A stretch of 64,000 nucleotides of DNA from JAIQFL01 sp035295745 (lineage in GTDB: Bacteria > Acidobacteriota > Terriglobia > Bryobacterales > Bryobacteraceae), in contig DATGIL010000004.1 of NCBI GenBank assembly GCA_035295745.1, positions 1 through 64,000 of the forward strand. Reading direction: 5' to 3'. Below the pieces are notes generated by a model. That model searched no databases. It worked only from the letters and a program-made list of their open reading frames with translations, and was not told the origin of the DNA. Below, one piece after another: positions 17,791 through 26,751 of this stretch. How positions within the stretch are numbered: position 1 is the first letter of the stretch; each line of letters starts with the position of its first letter. A program made the translations under genes and the position numbers.

Positions 17791-19212
17791 GTGGCTCGGG
17801 TCCTGATGGTCTCCTCCGAAGCGGCTCCGTTCGCGAAAACCGGCGGGCTCGCCGATGTCGTCGGGGCGCTGCCCTCGGCGTTGCGCTCCTTCGGCGACGA
17901 GGTCGCGGTCATCATCCCGCGCTACGGCTCTATCGATCTCAAGCGGATGCGGCGTGTCTATGACGATCTGCCGATCTACCTCGGTTCCACCCGGTATGAC
18001 ACGTCGATCTATCAGGCCCCCGAGGAGTATCCACTCTACCTTCTCGACTGCCCCCTGCTCTTCGATCGTAAAGGCTTCTATGGCGATGCGGGCGTCGATT
18101 ATCCCGACAATCATATCCGGTTTGCGGTGTTCTCCCGCGGCGCCATTGCGGCTGCCCGGGTCCTTTTCCGCACCGAAATCCTCCACTGCCACGACTGGCA
18201 GTCCGGCCCAGTCGCGCCCTATCTGCGGACTCTGTTCTCCACCGACCCAACCTTCATGGGTGTCAAGACTCTTTTCACGATTCACAACCTGGGCTACCAG
18301 GGCCTGTTTCCCCCCACCGTCCTCCCAACGGTAGCACTTGACCCGGATGTCTTTCGCCCCGGCGGGATGGAGTTCTTCGGCAAGGTTAGCTACATCAAGG
18401 GCGGCATCGAGTTCGCGGACGCTATCAATACCGTCAGCCCCACCTACGCTCGTGAGATCCAGACGCCGGAGTACGGGTTCGGCCTGGATGGCGCCCTTCG
18501 CGCCCGGGCCTCCGTCCTGACCGGCATTCTCAATGGGGTCGACTACCGCGAGTGGAACCCGGAGACCGACCAATTCCTTCCTGCGCAATATTCGGCTGAC
18601 GACCTGAGCGGGAAACAAATCTGCAAGCAACAACTCCTCGCCGAGTTCGGCCTGAACGCCGACGCCATCGATCGTCCCCTGGCAGGAGTCGTCTCTCGTT
18701 TCACTCCGCAAAAGGGCACCGAACTGATTGCGGAAATCGCCGCCCGCCTGGTCGCGGAGGACGTGTATTTGGTGGCGCTGGGAAGCGGCGATCCCGCCCT
18801 GGAGGAGACTTTCCGCAGTCTGGCCGCCGAATTCCCCGGGAGAATCGGCGTCCGCGTCGGCTTCGATAACGGCCTCGCCCACCGCATTGAGGCGGGGGCG
18901 GACATGTTTCTCATGCCAAGCCGTTACGAACCCTGTGGGTTGAATCAGATCTATAGCTTACGGTATGGTACCGTGCCGGTGGTCCGCGCCACGGGTGGAC
19001 TGGATGATACCATCGAAGAGGGAACGGGGTTCAAGTTCTGGGGTTATTCCGCCGAGTCTCTTTTTCTGGCCGTTCGCGTTGCCGCCCAGACGTTCGCCAA
19101 TCCAGAGCCCTGGCAGGAAATGATGCGCCGCGGCATGCGGAAAGACTTCTCGTGGAGAGCCTCCGCCGCGGCTTATTCCGCCCTCTATCAACAGCTTCTG
19201 GGGCGAGCCTGA
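17791..19212 (+). CDS. glgA: Glycogen synthase (ADP-glucose type, GT5)
   Basis: 473 residues from a GTG start (MARVLMVSSEAAPFAKTGGL). It transfers glucose from ADP-glucose to growing alpha-1,4-glucan. The family hallmarks are present: KTGGLADVVGALP at residues about 15-27 (substrate-binding Lys), HCHDWQSG, TIHNLGYQG, and the C-terminal GT-B nucleotide-sugar site PSRYEPCGLNQIYSLRYGT with ATGGLDDTI. Length is normal for bacterial GlgA. The start is supported by the conserved first strand beginning two residues in; no ATG alternative lies upstream. It sits alone with thioredoxin downstream (about 50 bp gap); no other glycogen genes are in the window. Confidence 0.95.
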   Translation: MARVLMVSSEAAPFAKTGGLADVVGALPSALRSFGDEVAVIIPRYGSIDLKRMRRVYDDLPIYLGSTRYDTSIYQAPEEYPLYLLDCPLLFDRKGFYGDAGVDYPDNHIRFAVFSRGAIAAARVLFRTEILHCHDWQSGPVAPYLRTLFSTDPTFMGVKTLFTIHNLGYQGLFPPTVLPTVALDPDVFRPGGMEFFGKVSYIKGGIEFADAINTVSPTYAREIQTPEYGFGLDGALRARASVLTGILNGVDYREWNPETDQFLPAQYSADDLSGKQICKQQLLAEFGLNADAIDRPLAGVVSRFTPQKGTELIAEIAARLVAEDVYLVALGSGDPALEETFRSLAAEFPGRIGVRVGFDNGLAHRIEAGADMFLMPSRYEPCGLNQIYSLRYGTVPVVRATGGLDDTIEEGTGFKFWGYSAESLFLAVRVAAQTFANPEPWQEMMRRGMRKDFSWRASAAAYSALYQQLLGRA

Positions 19213-19261
19213 ATCCTTTTGCCCGATTGGTATTCTAATAGCTTAGAGTTTAGGAGACGAA

Positions 19262-19609
19262 ATGGCAGGTTTGAACACACTTAGTTTCACCGATTCGACG
19301 TTTGACCAGGAGGTCCTCCGGTCGGACGTGCCGGTTCTGGTGGATTTCTGGGCCGAATGGTGCGGCCCTTGCCGGCAGATGGCTCCCACCATCGATGTGG
19401 TAGCTACGGAATACGCCGGCAAAGTCAAGGTAGGCAAGCTGGATGTGGATTCGAATGGCAGCACCGCCATGCGATACAACATCCGCGGGATTCCCACGCT
19501 GCTTCTGTTTAAGGACGGCCGCGTGGTGGAGCAGCGCGTTGGCGCCATGCAGAAGTCCGAAGTGGCCAAAATGCTCGATCCGCACGTGGGAGTCGAGAAG
19601 ATCGCGTAA
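19262..19609 (+). CDS. trxA: Thioredoxin
   Basis: 115 residues with the redox motif WAEWCGPCRQM and the conserved cis-Pro in RGIPTLLLFKDG. It is a cytosolic thiol-disulfide carrier. A clear ribosome-binding site (TTTAGGAGACGAAATG) fixes the start. It is plausibly the electron donor for the thioredoxin-type arsenate reductase encoded later in the window, but thioredoxins are general reductants. The gene follows glgA by about 50 bp and probably has its own or a read-through promoter. Confidence 0.95.
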   Translation: MAGLNTLSFTDSTFDQEVLRSDVPVLVDFWAEWCGPCRQMAPTIDVVATEYAGKVKVGKLDVDSNGSTAMRYNIRGIPTLLLFKDGRVVEQRVGAMQKSEVAKMLDPHVGVEKIA

Positions 19610-19746
19610 ACTCTCTGCCAAGCCGGGAGTCCTCAAGGTCTCCCGGCTTGACCTGTTTCCCTTCCTCAAGTCCCAATCCTCCAATTCCATCAGTCCCCGC
19701 GCCGCCCGCAGACAGGAGTACCTGCGCCACGATAGAATGGCAAACT

Positions 19747-20892
19747 GTGCTCACGGACGACCAGATCCTGGAATTGCGTTCTCATTTCCCCATCCTTCGC
19801 GAGAAGACCTACCTCTATAATTGCTCGCAGGGAGCCTTATCTGACGCGGTCGAAACCGGCATGCGGGACTACGCCTGCAGTTGGCGCACCTCCTCCGATC
19901 CGTGGACCGAATGGGTGGGCGCCTACGAGAAACTGCGCGTCGAATTTGCCCGATTCATTAACGCCGAGCCCGACGAAGTAGCCGTCGTCACCAGTGCCTC
20001 CGCCGGAATTAATCCCATCGCCAATGCGCTCGAATTCAATGAACGCAACAAGGTGGTCATGGGCGAGTACGAGTTTCCCACTATGGGACACATCTGGCTC
20101 GCGCAGCGTCCACGCGGTGCAACCATTAAGTTCCTGGACGGCGTCGACCACGCAATTCCCACCGAGCGCTACGAACGCGCCATCGACGACCGTACTGCCA
20201 TCGTGCCCTTGACGCATGTCTCGTTCGTCAATGGATTCCGTTCCGATGTCGCCGGCATTGCGCGCATCGCCCACGCCGCCGGCGCGCTGGTGTTTCTCGA
20301 TGGATATCAGGACTGCGGAACTCGTCCCATTGACGTCAAAGCGCTCGACGTGGACTTCTTCGTGACCGGCGCCCTGAAGTATCTACTCGGCCCGCCGGGA
20401 CTCGCGTTCCTTTACGTGAGGCGCGAGTTGATCGAACGATTGACGCCAACCATGACCAGTTGGTACTCGCAGCGCGATGTCTTCGCGTTCCGCACCAGGC
20501 ATCTCGATCCGGCGCCGTCGGCGCGGCGTTTCGAGACCGGAACACCTGCCGTTCCCAACGTCTACCTGGCGCGTCCCGCTCTCGAGTTCCTCACCCGCAT
20601 CGGTATGCAGAATGTGGCAGCGCAGATCGAGCGGCTGACCGCGGCCTTCCATCGTGGAACTCGCGAACTGGGCATCGTGAGTAAAACTCCCGCCGATAGC
20701 GTTGGCCCGCTCGTGGTACTGCGCTCCACGGACGCAGCCGCGATGGTGTCCAGGCTCGCCTCCCGCGGTATCGTCACCTCCTGCCGCCATGACGGCGTTC
20801 GCTTTGCCTTCCACGTCTACAACACGCTCGACGACGTCGACACCGCCCTGGGAGCCCTGCGTGAGAACCTCGAACTGATGGTGCGTGCATGA
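19747..20892 (+). CDS. Class V aminotransferase-fold PLP enzyme
   Basis: 381 residues from the GTG at 19747; the frame extends upstream but that part is proline-rich and not homologous-looking. The fold is that of cysteine desulfurases, isopenicillin-N epimerase and kynureninase. The PLP lysine is in FVTGALKYLLGPPG, the Asp that contacts the ring nitrogen is in LVFLDGYQDCG, and TSASAGIN is the cofactor phosphate loop. The active-site cysteine loop of desulfurases is not apparent. It is the first gene of a four-gene set in which every gene overlaps the next (4, 14 and 11 bp), together with a bicupin, an amino acid permease and a cyclase-family hydrolase. A catabolic role on an imported amino acid derivative is inferred; the reaction is not known. 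Confidence 0.8.
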   Translation: MLTDDQILELRSHFPILREKTYLYNCSQGALSDAVETGMRDYACSWRTSSDPWTEWVGAYEKLRVEFARFINAEPDEVAVVTSASAGINPIANALEFNERNKVVMGEYEFPTMGHIWLAQRPRGATIKFLDGVDHAIPTERYERAIDDRTAIVPLTHVSFVNGFRSDVAGIARIAHAAGALVFLDGYQDCGTRPIDVKALDVDFFVTGALKYLLGPPGLAFLYVRRELIERLTPTMTSWYSQRDVFAFRTRHLDPAPSARRFETGTPAVPNVYLARPALEFLTRIGMQNVAAQIERLTAAFHRGTRELGIVSKTPADSVGPLVVLRSTDAAAMVSRLASRGIVTSCRHDGVRFAFHVYNTLDDVDTALGALRENLELMVRA

Positions 20893-21641
20893 AGATTCTG
20901 GAGGGCGGCTGCCGCGTTTATTCGCCGGGGGACGGGCGCATCGAAAGCCTCGGAACGCTGACTGAGCGAGCGGTGGTCTGCCAGGCGAGCGGCGCCAGGC
21001 GCATTACACAGACCGTCCGCGACTACGCTCCGGGTCCGTCTCCCGGATTCGTGAATCCCGTCGCCGAGGAGACTCTCTATGTAGTGTCAGGCGAGGGCAT
21101 TTGCCGCATTGATGGCTTCATCTACTCGCTGCGCCCTGGCGCCGCGGTATTCGTCCCGCCAGGATCCGTCTGCATCATCGCCAACACCGGGTCCGATCGA
21201 TTGCGGATCGTCAGTTCCTGCTGCCCTGAAGATCCAGGCCGGCGGACGGTGGAACCGCCCCTTTCGTCCGGTGAACGGCCCAAGCTACGCGTGCATGAAG
21301 ATGACCGCGAAGTAATCCGTGCTGGGGGCGATCGCGAGTTCCGCTTCCTCGTGCATACCGACGTGGGTTGCCGCAGCGTCACGCAGTTCGTTGGCTGGAT
21401 ACCCACCAGCCGTGCCCCCTTCCATTTCCACACCTACGAAGAATGCATCTACATCCTGGAAGGCCACGGTATCCTCCACCTGGACGGGCATCCGGACGCC
21501 TCGGAATTTGGACCCGGATCGAGCATCTACCTGCCGGATGGCGTAGTGCACTGCCTGGAGAATCGGGATCCTGCACCCATCCGTCTGCTGGGCGTTTTCT
21601 ATCCCTCTGGTAGTCCCGGCGCCGCCTATGAAAGCCGCTGA
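20889..21641 (+). CDS. Bicupin protein, one metal site degenerate
   Basis: 250 residues with two cupin barrels. The C-terminal cupin keeps the metal motif HFHTYEECIYILEG (two His and a Glu) and the second motif LPDGVVHCLEN. The N-terminal cupin has the same fold (ETLYVVSGEG, GAAVFVPPGSV) but lacks the His ligands. This asymmetry occurs in bicupins such as ureidoglycine aminohydrolase and gentisate-type dioxygenases, so it could be a dioxygenase, isomerase or aminohydrolase. The ATG overlaps the stop of the PLP enzyme (ATGA), implying translational coupling, and the 3' end overlaps the permease start by 14 bp. Confidence 0.8.
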   Translation: MKILEGGCRVYSPGDGRIESLGTLTERAVVCQASGARRITQTVRDYAPGPSPGFVNPVAEETLYVVSGEGICRIDGFIYSLRPGAAVFVPPGSVCIIANTGSDRLRIVSSCCPEDPGRRTVEPPLSSGERPKLRVHEDDREVIRAGGDREFRFLVHTDVGCRSVTQFVGWIPTSRAPFHFHTYEECIYILEGHGILHLDGHPDASEFGPGSSIYLPDGVVHCLENRDPAPIRLLGVFYPSGSPGAAYESR

Positions 21642-23052
21642 ACCGGCGCAGGCCCGAGTCGAGCAGGGAGAACAGCTCTCTCGCCAGCTGAGTTCCCGCC
21701 AGTTGGGAATGATCGCCATTGGCGGCGCCATCGGTACCGGGCTCTTTCTCGGCAGTTCCCTGGCGGTACACACCGCCGGGCCGGGCGTAATCGTCAGTTA
21801 CATCATCGGCGCGGTCATCACGCTGCTGCTCATGGGCGCACTTTCCGAGATGGCAATCGCGCATCCGACCGCCGGCTCGTTTGGCGTGTACGCCGAACTG
21901 TATTGGCATCGCTGGGCGGGCTTCACGGTGCGTTACACCTATTGGGCGGCGCAGGTCATCGCAATCGGCGGAGAGGCTACGGCCATCGCGATCTATTGCC
22001 AATGGTGGTTCCCGAACACGCCCAAGTGGATGTGGATCGCGATCTTCTCGCTCTCGCTGCTGTACATCAACGCGCGCAGTGTGGGCAGCTTCGGCAGCTT
22101 CGAATACTGGTTCTCGATGATCAAGGTCGTGGCCATCGTGGTGTTCATCGTGTTCGGCGCGGCATTGCTCGCGGGATTCACACCCCGGCCGGCTATCGGA
22201 CTGGCCAACCTGACCGCGCACGGCGGACTGCTGCCCACGGGTTGGCGAGGTGTAGCGATGGCGATGGTCTTCGTGATCTTTAGTTATATGGGGACAGAAG
22301 TAGTCGCTGTCACTTCGGGCGAAGCTAAGGATCCGCGGACCGCCGTGCCGCGCGCCATGCGGACCATGGTCAGCCGCCTGATTGTCTTCTACATGGGTGC
22401 GATTTTCGTCCTCGTGGCGATCGTCCCGTGGAACCAGATCCAGCCCGGGTCTGACGTCACCGCCAGTCCGTTCGTCAAGGTGTTTCAGTTGATCGGCGTG
22501 CCGGCCGCTGCGCACCTGATCAACTTCGTGGTGATCACGGCCGCCGCTTCCAGCATGAACTGCAATCTCTACCTGGTGAGCCGCATGATGTTCTCACTGG
22601 CCCGCGGCGGCTACGCACCGGCGGCGTTCGGCCGTGTGTCGGAGCGCGGCACTCCCGTTCCCGCCCTGCTGGTCTCCGCCGCGGGACTGGGACTAGCACT
22701 CCTGGTCGCTCTCTGGTTCCCAGACAGCGCTTTCGTTTATCTCTTCGGGATTTCGCTGTTCGGCGGTCTTTACGCCTGGCTGGTGATCTTCGTGACGCAC
22801 CTGTTCTTCCGTGCGAAGTGGGAAGCAGCCGGCCATCCGCGCCTCCCCGTCCGAATGATCGGCTATCCGTTCACATCGCTCTTGGGAGCGGCTGCCATGG
22901 TCACGATCCTGGCGATCACATGGTGGGTGGAAGGAATGCGCGTCACCCTGATCGCCGGAGTGCCATGGCTGGCTGCTTTGACGGCCGTGTGGTTTGTGGT
23001 AGATCGGAGAACCTCACCAACGATCGGAGCATCGCTCGAAAATGGAAACTGA
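21628..23052 (+). CDS. Amino acid permease (APC superfamily, AAT-like)
   Basis: 474 residues with about 12 hydrophobic segments. The N-terminus SRQLGMIAIGGAIGTGLFLG is the unwound TM1 substrate site of the amino acid transporter branch (GabP, RocE, AroP relatives), and SYMGTEVVAVTSGEAKDP matches TM6 and the following loop. It imports an amino acid or close derivative across the inner membrane by cation symport; the substrate cannot be read. The ATG overlaps the bicupin, and its stop overlaps the cyclase by 11 bp, so it is the transporter of this operon. Confidence 0.9.
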   Translation: MKAAEPAQARVEQGEQLSRQLSSRQLGMIAIGGAIGTGLFLGSSLAVHTAGPGVIVSYIIGAVITLLLMGALSEMAIAHPTAGSFGVYAELYWHRWAGFTVRYTYWAAQVIAIGGEATAIAIYCQWWFPNTPKWMWIAIFSLSLLYINARSVGSFGSFEYWFSMIKVVAIVVFIVFGAALLAGFTPRPAIGLANLTAHGGLLPTGWRGVAMAMVFVIFSYMGTEVVAVTSGEAKDPRTAVPRAMRTMVSRLIVFYMGAIFVLVAIVPWNQIQPGSDVTASPFVKVFQLIGVPAAAHLINFVVITAAASSMNCNLYLVSRMMFSLARGGYAPAAFGRVSERGTPVPALLVSAAGLGLALLVALWFPDSAFVYLFGISLFGGLYAWLVIFVTHLFFRAKWEAAGHPRLPVRMIGYPFTSLLGAAAMVTILAITWWVEGMRVTLIAGVPWLAALTAVWFVVDRRTSPTIGASLENGN

Positions 23053-23824
23053 TATCTTGCTTCAATTCGCGAACGCCCTGGCAACAGGCACGATTCGCGT
23101 GATCGATCTAAGCCAACCGCTGGAGCCCTCGACGCCCATCATTCAACTGCCAGACGAATTTGGCAAGACGTGGCCTTTCCGCCTCGAACAGATTTCGCAC
23201 TACGACAGCCGCGGCCCAGCGTGGTATTGGAACAACTTCTCCTGCGGAGAACACACCGGCACGCATTTCGACGCACCGGTCCATTGGGTCACCGGCAAGG
23301 ACCACCACCACAATGCCACCGACACCATTCCCGTGGAGCGCTTCATTGCGCCGGCGAACGTGATCGACGTCTCCCGCGAGGTCGAGGGCAACGCGGATTT
23401 TCTGCTGACTCGGGAACACATTCTGCAATGGGAGGCTAAGCACGGACGGATCGAGCCCGGATCGTGGGTATTGATGCGCACCGACTGGTACAAACAGAAG
23501 GACGCCGCGCGCTTTCTGAACATGCAGGAAGACGGCTCGCATGTGCCGGGTCCTCATCCCGAACTGGTGCCGTTCCTGGCGAAGGAACGGGACGTCATCG
23601 GTTGGGGAGCCGAGGGCGTCGGTACGGATGCAGGGCAGGCTTTTCGTTTCGATCCTCCTTTTCCGTGCCACACCATCATGCATGGAAGCAACAAATTCGG
23701 GCTCGCCAGCCTCGCCAATCTCGATCAACTGCCGCCCAAAGGCGCGATCCTGATCACGCCGCCATTGAAGATCGTGAACGGATCGGGAAGCCCTTGCCGC
23801 GTCCTCGCATTGGTGACCCGTTGA
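23042..23824 (+). CDS. Cyclase-family metal-dependent hydrolase (KynB-like fold)
   Basis: 260 residues. The hallmark HxGTHxDxPxH is present as EHTGTHFDAPVHW, and further family segments are VIDVSREV, GSWVLMRTDW, GWGAEGVGTDAG and CHTIMHGSNKFG. Relatives include kynurenine formamidase and isatin hydrolase, which open amide or lactam bonds using Mn or Zn. Together with the class V PLP enzyme and an amino acid permease, the set recalls kynurenine catabolism (formamidase plus kynureninase), but neither protein is close enough by eye to name. It is the last gene of the overlapping operon; a REP-like element follows its stop. Confidence 0.85.
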   Translation: METDILLQFANALATGTIRVIDLSQPLEPSTPIIQLPDEFGKTWPFRLEQISHYDSRGPAWYWNNFSCGEHTGTHFDAPVHWVTGKDHHHNATDTIPVERFIAPANVIDVSREVEGNADFLLTREHILQWEAKHGRIEPGSWVLMRTDWYKQKDAARFLNMQEDGSHVPGPHPELVPFLAKERDVIGWGAEGVGTDAGQAFRFDPPFPCHTIMHGSNKFGLASLANLDQLPPKGAILITPPLKIVNGSGSPCRVLALVTR

Positions 23825-23833
23825 TCGCGCAGA

Positions 23834-23890
23834 CGTGGCGCAAACACTCCTGTTTGCCGCGTCGAGACTCATCTCGACGCTTTTCGCGGT
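23834..23890 (+). repeat. REP-like family B, copy 1 (double hairpin)
   Basis: The element starts GTGGCGCAAACACTCCTGTT and contains two hairpins. In the first, CAAAC pairs with GTTTG. In the second, GCGTCGAGA pairs perfectly with TCTCGACGC around a CTCA loop (23859-23880), followed by TTTTCGC. Further copies are near 36.9 and 53.2 kb. It lies in the gap between the cyclase and methyltransferase genes. Confidence 0.8.
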
Positions 23891-24011
23891 GTGTGCCAAA
23901 TCCTGCGCCACGAAGTGGTCTTCGGCGCTGCCGCCTGGACGCTTTTCGACTGTCCACCAAATCTGCAGTCATCCAGAGCCGTTCCTTGACCCGCTCCTCA
24001 GCTTCAGCCTC

Positions 24012-24761
24012 ATGAATCCCGCCGAGTTCGCCAATATATCGAGCGTCGAGCGCGATTTCTGGTGGTATCGGGGCATGCGCACAATTCTGTTTCGCCTCCT
24101 CGATCCCTACCTCTCGGGCCGTAAAATCTCACGCGCGCTGGACGCCGGATGCGGCACCGGGTACTTCTGCCATCTGCTGCAGACTAAGCGCCAGTGGCCC
24201 GTCGTGCCGCTCGATATCAGTTGGACCGGACTGCGTCACGCTCGTAATCTGGGAGTCGCCCTGCCGGTTCAGGGCGATATCGCGCAATTGCCCTTTGCCG
24301 ACCGGGCCTTCGATCTGGTCATCTCGCAGGACGTCCTGTCCCATCTGCAACCGGGGGATGAGCAGCTCGCGCTTCGCGAATTTGCGCGTGTCCTGGCGCC
24401 TGGCGGGCTTGCCTTTGTGCGCACGCCGGCGCTCAACCTGCTGCGCAGCCGCCATTCGGAATTCATTCACGAACGACAGCGCTTCACGCGCCGCCGGCTG
24501 CTTCAGTTGACAGCCGAGGCCGGCCTTCGCCCTCTGCGCTGCTCCTACGCCAACTCGTTGCTGCTTCCCGTGACATTTGCAAAATTTCGTCTTTGGGAGC
24601 CCCTTTTGCGGCGTCCAGCGGCCAGTGGCGTGGAGCCCCTTGCGCCATGGCTTGACCACCTGTTATACCAACCATTGGCAATCGAGGCAGCGTGGCTCGC
24701 GGCCGGTCATAATTTTCCAGCAGGGCAGTCGCTCATCTTCATCGGTGAGAAGATAATGTGA
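24012..24761 (+). CDS. SAM-dependent methyltransferase (class I)
   Basis: 249 residues from the ATG at 24012 (MNPAEFANISSVERDFWWYR); the frame continues upstream through repeat-derived sequence, which is not credible. Motif I is ALDAGCGTGYFC, motif II around VPLDISWTGLRHA, and the post-II region GDIAQLPFADRAFDLVISQD followed by LAPGGLAFVRTPA. The start WWYRGMRTIL resembles methyltransferases linked to glycan or lipid-carrier clusters. Its TGA overlaps the GTG start of the glycosyltransferase (GTGA), so the two are coupled and probably act on the same lipid-linked or surface substrate. Confidence 0.85.
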   Translation: MNPAEFANISSVERDFWWYRGMRTILFRLLDPYLSGRKISRALDAGCGTGYFCHLLQTKRQWPVVPLDISWTGLRHARNLGVALPVQGDIAQLPFADRAFDLVISQDVLSHLQPGDEQLALREFARVLAPGGLAFVRTPALNLLRSRHSEFIHERQRFTRRRLLQLTAEAGLRPLRCSYANSLLLPVTFAKFRLWEPLLRRPAASGVEPLAPWLDHLLYQPLAIEAAWLAAGHNFPAGQSLIFIGEKIM

Positions 24762-25486
24762 GGGGTTCGTTGGGGGTCTCGAAATTTCCGTCTTTGAGCG
24801 TTTTCTTTCCGGCATATAACGATGCGCCATCGCTCCCGCCATTGGTCCGCGCGACCTTCGCCGTATTGGAGGGGCATGTTGCCGACTTCGAAGTCATCGT
24901 CGTCAACGATGGCAGCAGCGACAAGACGGCCGAGGTGCTGGAGCTGCTTTCTGCCGAGTTTTCCCCGTATTTGCGCGTCGTAACACACGTCAAGAATCGC
25001 GGCTACGGCGGCGCCCTTCGCAGCGGGTTCGGCGCGTCTCGCAAAGAGTTCGTCTTCTACACCGATGGCGATGGCCAGTACGACGTCTCCGAGATTCCCC
25101 TGTTACTGGAGCATGTCGGGCCCAATACCGGGCTGGTGAACGGGTATAAGCTGGAACGGCAGGATCCGGCCCATCGCATCTGGATCGGAAATGTTTACAA
25201 TTTCTGCGCGCGCCTGCTATTTCGGATCCGCATTCGCGATATCGACTGCGACTATCGTTTGATCCGCCGCGAATTACTGGAGAAGATTCACCTCACCTCT
25301 ACCAGCGGCACCATTTGCGTCGAACTGGTGCGCAAACTCGAGCTCAGCGGATGCGACGTCGCCGAGGTCTGCGTGCACCACTATGCCCGCCAGCACGGCC
25401 GGTCTCAGTTTTTCCGTGTGCGGTCGCTGGCGATCACGTTCTATCAGCTATTGCGGTTGTGGGTAAGAACCGTCATCCTGCGATGA
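24758..25486 (+). CDS. Family 2 glycosyltransferase (dolichyl/undecaprenyl-phosphate type)
   Basis: 242 residues from a GTG that overlaps the methyltransferase stop. The GT-A nucleotide-binding segment is LSVFFPAYNDAPSL, the acidic loop is VVNDGSSDKT and the catalytic metal motif is YTDGDGQYD; DIDCDYRLI is also conserved. There is no C-terminal membrane pair, as in DPM1-like enzymes that load one sugar onto a polyprenyl phosphate. The 3' end overlaps a converging gene by 43 bp. Confidence 0.88.
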   Translation: MRGSLGVSKFPSLSVFFPAYNDAPSLPPLVRATFAVLEGHVADFEVIVVNDGSSDKTAEVLELLSAEFSPYLRVVTHVKNRGYGGALRSGFGASRKEFVFYTDGDGQYDVSEIPLLLEHVGPNTGLVNGYKLERQDPAHRIWIGNVYNFCARLLFRIRIRDIDCDYRLIRRELLEKIHLTSTSGTICVELVRKLELSGCDVAEVCVHHYARQHGRSQFFRVRSLAITFYQLLRLWVRTVILR

Positions 25487-25887
25487 TCGGACGCAAGCGT
25501 CTGGGGAAGCGCGGGCGCTGCCTCTACCGGCAAGATGAGCGAGCGCACAGCGATTTTTCCGTCGAAGCCCTCCGCCAGGATCGTATAGTGCGTGGTGCGC
25601 TCGGGCACGATCTCCAGGCATTGGTTGAATGCCGGAGAGACCTCCTGCCCCAACGGCGCGATTCTGACCGATTTCGCGTTTTCCACGCCGTAACACAGCA
25701 TCGCTTTGTGGCCCGCAGCCAGAATGCGGACACTCGTGTAAAACTGAACGATGCGCACTGGACCCGCCTTCATCCCTATGGGGCGCACCCAGTCGCCTGT
25801 CTCTGACCGCCGCACCGTGCTGAGCGCCCACACCGACAGGAGAAGGCCCAGGCCGACCCAGAGTTTGGTGTAGCGAAGCAGCATCAT
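25444..25887 (-). CDS. Membrane-anchored small protein, unknown
   Basis: 147 residues: an N-terminal membrane anchor or signal (LWVGLGLLLSVWALS) followed by a compact beta-rich domain with the segment LCYGVENAKSVRIAPLGQEV and a TTHYTILAEGFDG repeat-like ending. The pattern resembles immunoglobulin-like domains seen in acidobacterial exported proteins; this is from memory of similar sequences. It converges on the glycosyltransferase gene and overlaps its last 43 bp, so the last ~14 codons of both genes use the same DNA. Confidence 0.6.
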   Translation of the reverse strand: MMLLRYTKLWVGLGLLLSVWALSTVRRSETGDWVRPIGMKAGPVRIVQFYTSVRILAAGHKAMLCYGVENAKSVRIAPLGQEVSPAFNQCLEIVPERTTHYTILAEGFDGKIAVRSLILPVEAAPALPQTLASDHRRMTVLTHNRNS

Positions 25888-25950
25888 CGCGTCTTCTCTT
25901 AGCCTCCCTTATTCCGCTCCAGGTTTCAAGTGCGTTACGCTCTAAAAATC

Positions 25951-26745
25951 ATGCCCATTCGAATTGTTCAGGTGGATGCTTTCACCAATCGGCCGTTCGC
26001 CGGCAATCCCGCGGCGGTGTGCGTTCTCCCAGATACGGTTCCTGATCAGTGGATGCGCGATGTCGCCCGCGAGATGAATTTATCAGAGACCGCCTTTTTG
26101 ACGCCGCAAAACGGGGGCTACAACCTGCGCTGGCTCACCCCGGCTGTCGAAGTGGACCTGTGCGGTCACGCCACCGTAGCGAGCGCCCACGTGTTATGGC
26201 AAGACGGTCATTTGCCGGAGGGACAACAGGCCCGTTTTCATACGCGCAGCGGCCTCCTGACGGCCGACCGCCGAGGGGAATGGATCGAGTTGGATTTTCC
26301 CGCCAAGATCGCGGCGCCGGCGGAAGCTCCCCAGGAGTTGCTTCCCGCTTTAGGCGTGAAGGATGCCAAGTTCGTCGGGCGAAACGCGTTCGACTACCTG
26401 GTGGAAGTGGATTCTGAAGAAACGTTACGCGGTCTGTCGCCTGACCACTCAACACTCAGAAAGGTGCCGGTCCGCGGCGTGATAGTGACCACCCGCTCTT
26501 CGACTTCAGGTTTCGATTTCGTCTCCCGATTCTTTGCTCCCGGCTCGGGCATCGATGAGGACCCCGTCACCGGCTCGGCGCATACCGCTCTCGGACCGTA
26601 TTGGGGCGAGAAGCTGGGAAAGGTTGAGATGACCGGCTATCAGGCTTCCGCGCGTGGTGGCGTTGTCCGCGTCCGCCTGGCAGGAGAGCGGGTCCTGCTG
26701 GGGGGACAGGCCGTCACCGTGATGACCGGCGAGCTGCTGGCATAA
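25951..26745 (+). CDS. PhzF-family protein (isomerase/epimerase fold)
   Basis: 264 residues from the ATG at 25951 (MPIRIVQVDAFTNRPFAGNP), the conserved PhzF start. The catalytic Glu is in MNLSETAFL, and the second half has GSGIDEDPVTGSAH, the other conserved active-site loop. These proteins are diaminopimelate-epimerase-fold isomerases; only some act in phenazine synthesis, and no other phenazine genes are present, so the substrate is unknown. The gene stands alone on its strand; a terminator for the opposing gene follows. Confidence 0.92.
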   Translation: MPIRIVQVDAFTNRPFAGNPAAVCVLPDTVPDQWMRDVAREMNLSETAFLTPQNGGYNLRWLTPAVEVDLCGHATVASAHVLWQDGHLPEGQQARFHTRSGLLTADRRGEWIELDFPAKIAAPAEAPQELLPALGVKDAKFVGRNAFDYLVEVDSEETLRGLSPDHSTLRKVPVRGVIVTTRSSTSGFDFVSRFFAPGSGIDEDPVTGSAHTALGPYWGEKLGKVEMTGYQASARGGVVRVRLAGERVLLGGQAVTVMTGELLA

Positions 26746-26751
26746 TCCCGC

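Noticed and set aside
17716..18882. Minus-strand open frame of 388 codons opposite glgA
   Set aside because: The plus strand encodes a textbook glycogen synthase; the minus frame is a GC-rich shadow without a domain.
25951..26745. Phenazine biosynthesis gene
   Set aside because: PhzF-fold proteins are widespread and no other phenazine genes are in the window.
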